DNA of 64,000 nucleotides from Sulfitobacter sp. Lineage in GTDB: Bacteria; Pseudomonadota; Alphaproteobacteria; Rhodobacterales; Rhodobacteraceae. Below are positions 60,777 to 64,000 of this stretch, one piece after another. The notes under the pieces were generated by a model that ran no database searches, was not told the origin of the DNA, and saw only the letters and a program-made list of their open reading frames with translations. Each line of letters starts with the position of its first letter. Position 1 is the first letter of the stretch. The position numbers were made by a program, and so were the translations under genes. The DNA is taken from the NCBI GenBank assembly GCA_029252045.1, contig JAQXCD010000020.1, forward strand, positions 1-64,000, given 5' to 3'.

Positions 60777-60888
60777 AAGCGCCTCCATTCCAATTGCCCC
60801 AAGTTTAGCGCGCACGCGCAAATGCGCAACAATCGGGTCGCTGTGTCAGCCCGCTTTGCGTCACACACAGACACAAAGGAGAAACCAC

Positions 60889-61359
60889 ATGACACAGATT
60901 ACCTTCCACCCCTTACCAACAGCAACTGTCGAGGCCCTGCGCGCAGGTGGCCCCGATGCCAATGGCCTGCCCGCCGAAAAGGCTGTCTCGGACGGCGCAG
61001 GGATGCCCTGCCGTCACTGCCTGAACAACATCCCCGAAGGGGCGGACATGCTGATCCTCGCCCACCGTCCCTTTGGCGCGCTGCAACCTTACGCCGAGCT
61101 GGGGCCCATATTTCTGTGCGCAGATGCCTGTGACGCCTACACGGGCAAAGCCCTGCCGCCAATCCTGCGCACAAGTGCGGGCTATTTGTTAAAAGGATAC
61201 ACGGCGGACGAGCGTATCCACTACGGGACAGGCAAAATCGTCGCCCCGGACGATATTGCATCCTATGCCGCATCCTTGCTGGACCGTGCCCCGATCGCCT
61301 TTGTCGATGTCCGCTCGGCCAGTAACAACTGTTTTATGACAAGCATCACAGCCGCATAA
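60889..61359 (+). CDS. DUF1203-like protein
   Basis: MTQITFHPLPTATVEALRAGGPDANGLPAEKAVSDGAGMPCRHCLNNIPEGADMLILAHRPF. Confidence 0.75.
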   Translation: MTQITFHPLPTATVEALRAGGPDANGLPAEKAVSDGAGMPCRHCLNNIPEGADMLILAHRPFGALQPYAELGPIFLCADACDAYTGKALPPILRTSAGYLLKGYTADERIHYGTGKIVAPDDIASYAASLLDRAPIAFVDVRSASNNCFMTSITAA

Positions 61360-61389
61360 AAAAAGGCGCGCCCGGTTGCGGGCGCGCCT
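61357..61389 (-). terminator. Rho-independent terminator of 5'-nucleotidase gene
   Basis: 11-bp perfect stem AGGCGCGCCCG-gttg-CGGGCGCGCCT with a T-run on the minus strand (AAAAAAA on plus, 61357-61363). Confidence 0.8.
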
Positions 61390-61411
61390 GATGCTTTGGT
61401 CCAGAAGCCCT

Positions 61412-62968
61412 TTATTTCAAGGTAATCCGGCCATCTGTATACGGTTTATAGGGCGCATTTGACGCGATGAATTCGGCCATCACATCCGCCAGATCAGGCC
61501 CGAAATCATAGGCATTTGCAGCTGTCTTGAACATGGCAAAGCCGTCACCGCCGTTGCGCACATAGTCGTTGGATACAACGCGGTACACCTTATCCATCTC
61601 TAGTGGCGCACCGCCGACCATCACATCAGAGATACGGCTGCCCGCTGCAGAAGCGGCATCAACCGCATAGCTCATCCCTGCAACTTGCAAGAAACGGCCC
61701 GCCCCTTCCTCTATCTGGCTGGCGCTGTTCTCCAGCGCCTCCATCAGAACGGCGCCTGTCACCTCGAAGGTCGACAATGTGTTCTGGAACGGCAGCACCG
61801 TCAGGACATCACCCATGGTGACCTCGCCCGCATCAATAGACGCGCGGATGCCGCCACTGTTCTGCAACGCAATTTCCACCCCCTGATCGGCAACCCGCGC
61901 CAGCATCGCATCTGCAATCAGGTTCCCCATCGAGCATTCCTGCGCACGGCACACCGCACGGTCGCCACCAATTGGCTCGGCTGTCTGGGCCACAACCTTG
62001 TTGCGGATTTCCTCCAGCGGCTTTGCCATCTCTGCAATCCGCGCCACTGTCTCGGCGTCTTCGGCGATGGAGGCATCAATCAGCACCGGTTCGCCTTTGG
62101 CTTCGGTGATATTGCCCGCGTCATCAAAGGTAACATTCAGCTCACCCAGATATTTGCCGTAGGCATAGGCCTGCACCACGGCCGTCTGTCCCACCATTGT
62201 CGGATAGGGGCCTTGCGCCTTCTCGTTGGTATTGCTGAGCAATGTGTTGGAGTGACCGCCGACAATCACATCCACGCCTGTCGTCTCGGCCGCAACTTTC
62301 AGGTCCACCGCGTAGCTGGAGTGGCTCAGCACGATGATTTTGTTCACACCCATTGCGGTCAGCTTGTCGACCTCCCCCTGCACCGCTGCAACCGGATCAG
62401 AGAATTTTACGTTATCGCCGGGGCTTGCCAGCTCGTCCGTGTCTTCGGGCGTCAGGCCGATCATGCCGATCTTTTCGCCACCGCGCTCGATCACGGTCGA
62501 TTTGGCCAATGTATCGGCCAGCAGCGGCTCAGCGCTTACATCAGCGTTCGACATCAGGATCGGGAAATTTACGGCCGACATAAATGACGCCAGAACTTCG
62601 GGGCCGTCGTCAAACTCGTGGTTGCCGACAGTCATGCCGTCATAGCCCAGCTTGTTCATCATCTCGGCCACCATCTGGCCTTTGTAATAGGAGTAGAACA
62701 GCGTGCCCTGAAACTGGTCCCCGCCATCCACCAAAATCGCGTTATTTGTGCGGCCGCGCACCTGCTTGATCGCGGTCACTAGGCGCGCGGTGCCGCCAAA
62801 GCATTCCCCCGCCGTATTGTCTTCGGCACCACAGGGGCCGTCATATTTGCTGATCGGCTCAAACCGCGCGTGAAAATCATTGGTGTGCAAAATGGTCAGT
62901 GTATAATCAGCATGCGCCATACCGGCAGTCAGGCTCAGCGCGGCAGCACTCAAAAGGAATCGTTTCAT
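61412..62968 (-). CDS. 5'-nucleotidase / bifunctional metallophosphatase
   Basis: MKRFLLSAAALSLTAGMAHADYTLTILHTNDFHARFEP...VDGGDQFQGTLFY...TVGNHEFDDGPEVL...QNSGGIRASIDAGEVTMGDVLTVLPFQNTL. Confidence 0.95.
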   Translation of the reverse strand: MKRFLLSAAALSLTAGMAHADYTLTILHTNDFHARFEPISKYDGPCGAEDNTAGECFGGTARLVTAIKQVRGRTNNAILVDGGDQFQGTLFYSYYKGQMVAEMMNKLGYDGMTVGNHEFDDGPEVLASFMSAVNFPILMSNADVSAEPLLADTLAKSTVIERGGEKIGMIGLTPEDTDELASPGDNVKFSDPVAAVQGEVDKLTAMGVNKIIVLSHSSYAVDLKVAAETTGVDVIVGGHSNTLLSNTNEKAQGPYPTMVGQTAVVQAYAYGKYLGELNVTFDDAGNITEAKGEPVLIDASIAEDAETVARIAEMAKPLEEIRNKVVAQTAEPIGGDRAVCRAQECSMGNLIADAMLARVADQGVEIALQNSGGIRASIDAGEVTMGDVLTVLPFQNTLSTFEVTGAVLMEALENSASQIEEGAGRFLQVAGMSYAVDAASAAGSRISDVMVGGAPLEMDKVYRVVSNDYVRNGGDGFAMFKTAANAYDFGPDLADVMAEFIASNAPYKPYTDGRITLK

Positions 62969-63104
62969 GGCGGGGTCCCCCATTTGGAATGAATGTTTCT
63001 ATCGTGGCGGGTAGGGCGCACGCTGTCAAAGACAGATACACACCGTGACGCGGCTCCGCCTTGGCCCTTGACCGCCCAGCGCAGCAAAGGCATCACTCCG
63101 CACT

Positions 63105-63455
63105 ATGCTTATATTCAAAATTTTCCGCACAGACGAATGGCAATCCCTCCGCAAGCAGGGCAGGACCACGGGCGCACCGATAGATATCGCTGATGGCTAT
63201 ATCCATTTCTCAACCGCCACGCAGGCGACCGAGACCGCAACCAAACACTTTGCGGGCCTGGACGGATTGTTCCTGATTGCGGTCGAGGCCGAGGCCCTGG
63301 GCGATGCGCTGAAATGGGAGGTCTCGCGCGGGGGTGCGTTGTTCCCGCATCTGTACCGCGAAATGGCGATTGGCGATGTGCTCTGGGCCCAGCCGCTCCC
63401 CTTGGTGGAAGGCGTGCATCAATTCCCTGCGGGCATTGCGGCGGCTGCACAATGA
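63105..63455 (+). CDS. DUF952 domain-containing protein
   Basis: LIFKIFRTDEWQSLRKQGRTTGAPIDIADGYIHFSTATQATETATKHFAG...LFPHLYREM. Confidence 0.88.
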   Translation: MLIFKIFRTDEWQSLRKQGRTTGAPIDIADGYIHFSTATQATETATKHFAGLDGLFLIAVEAEALGDALKWEVSRGGALFPHLYREMAIGDVLWAQPLPLVEGVHQFPAGIAAAAQ

Positions 63456-63883
63456 CCCAATACCGCGACACCGAACGCGCGCAGTTCGAGATATTCAAGT
63501 CACTGCCACGCGATACGCCTGTCAACATGCTCAACCTTGTCAGGTTCCATGAGGTCGCCGAGTATCCGGCGGGCCACCCGCTGGCCGCGCAGAAACTGAC
63601 CGGCGCGCAGGCCTATGCCCATTACGGGGCTGCCAGCGGTCCCGTGCTGGCCCGTGTGGGCGGCAGCATCCTTTGGCGCGGTGGCTTTGAAGTCTCTTTG
63701 ATCGGCCCTCCCGACGAGGCATGGGACACCATGTTCATCGCACAATATCCGACATCCGCTGCGTTTCTCGCCATGGTCACCGATCCGGAATATCAACTGG
63801 CTGTGGTTCACCGTCAGGCTGCCGTGATGGATTCACGCCTTGTGCGCACCAGCCCCCTGCCCGCAAACGGAGTCTTTGAATGA
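63452..63883 (+). CDS. DUF1330-like domain protein
   Basis: PVNMLNLVRFHEVAEYPAGHPLAAQKLTGAQAYAHYGAASGPVLARVGGSILWRGGFEVSLIGPPDEAWDTMFIAQYPTSAAFLAM. Confidence 0.75.
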   Translation: MTQYRDTERAQFEIFKSLPRDTPVNMLNLVRFHEVAEYPAGHPLAAQKLTGAQAYAHYGAASGPVLARVGGSILWRGGFEVSLIGPPDEAWDTMFIAQYPTSAAFLAMVTDPEYQLAVVHRQAAVMDSRLVRTSPLPANGVFE

Positions 63884-64000
63884 ACACGATGATCGAGGCC
63901 ATGGGCCTAAGTGTGCTGCGGCGTTTTGATCCCGAGGCCGCGCACGGCCTTGCCATTCGCGCCCTGCGCGCGGGCCTCACCCCGCGCCCCGGCCCGGTGA
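63880..64000 (+). CDS. pyrD: dihydroorotate dehydrogenase (quinone), N-terminus only
   Basis: MNTMIEAMGLSVLRRFDPEAAHGLAIRALRAGLTPRPGPV running off the right edge. Confidence 0.8.
   Translation, partial: MNTMIEAMGLSVLRRFDPEAAHGLAIRALRAGLTPRPGPV

Overview
The window is a 64 kb, GC-rich alphaproteobacterial chromosome segment, most likely from the Roseobacter group (Rhodobacterales). This rests on gene content: fabA/fabB/fabI with irr, the miaB-phoH-ybeY-corC-lnt-metK-trmB series, and a SAM/SAH riboswitch before metK. No rRNA, tRNA, CRISPR array, prophage or transposase was recognised. Most of the window is dense housekeeping and catabolic coding sequence. The stand-out locus is about 20.24-28.70 kb on the minus strand: a co-directional block of MarR regulator, TctC-TctB-TctA transporter, CxPxR sulfatase, and a large reductive dehalogenase fused to its own FMN/NAD/[2Fe-2S] reductase. 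A perfect 7-1-7 inverted repeat lies upstream of marR. I read this as a candidate aerobic catabolic system for organohalides, possibly sulfated ones. Its TctC gene carries an apparent frameshift in a G5/C5 tract. Other points of interest are a clear SAM/SAH riboswitch, a frameshifted glycosyltransferase, an SOS-associated peptidase whose start codon appears to be ATC, a LuxR solo plus small ORF inserted between fabB and fabA, a DUF2805/ABC1-kinase/CIA30 neighbourhood, a hydantoinase/aldolase catabolic cluster, and a palindromic REP-like element. All assignments come from reading the sequence and family knowledge; no searches were run.
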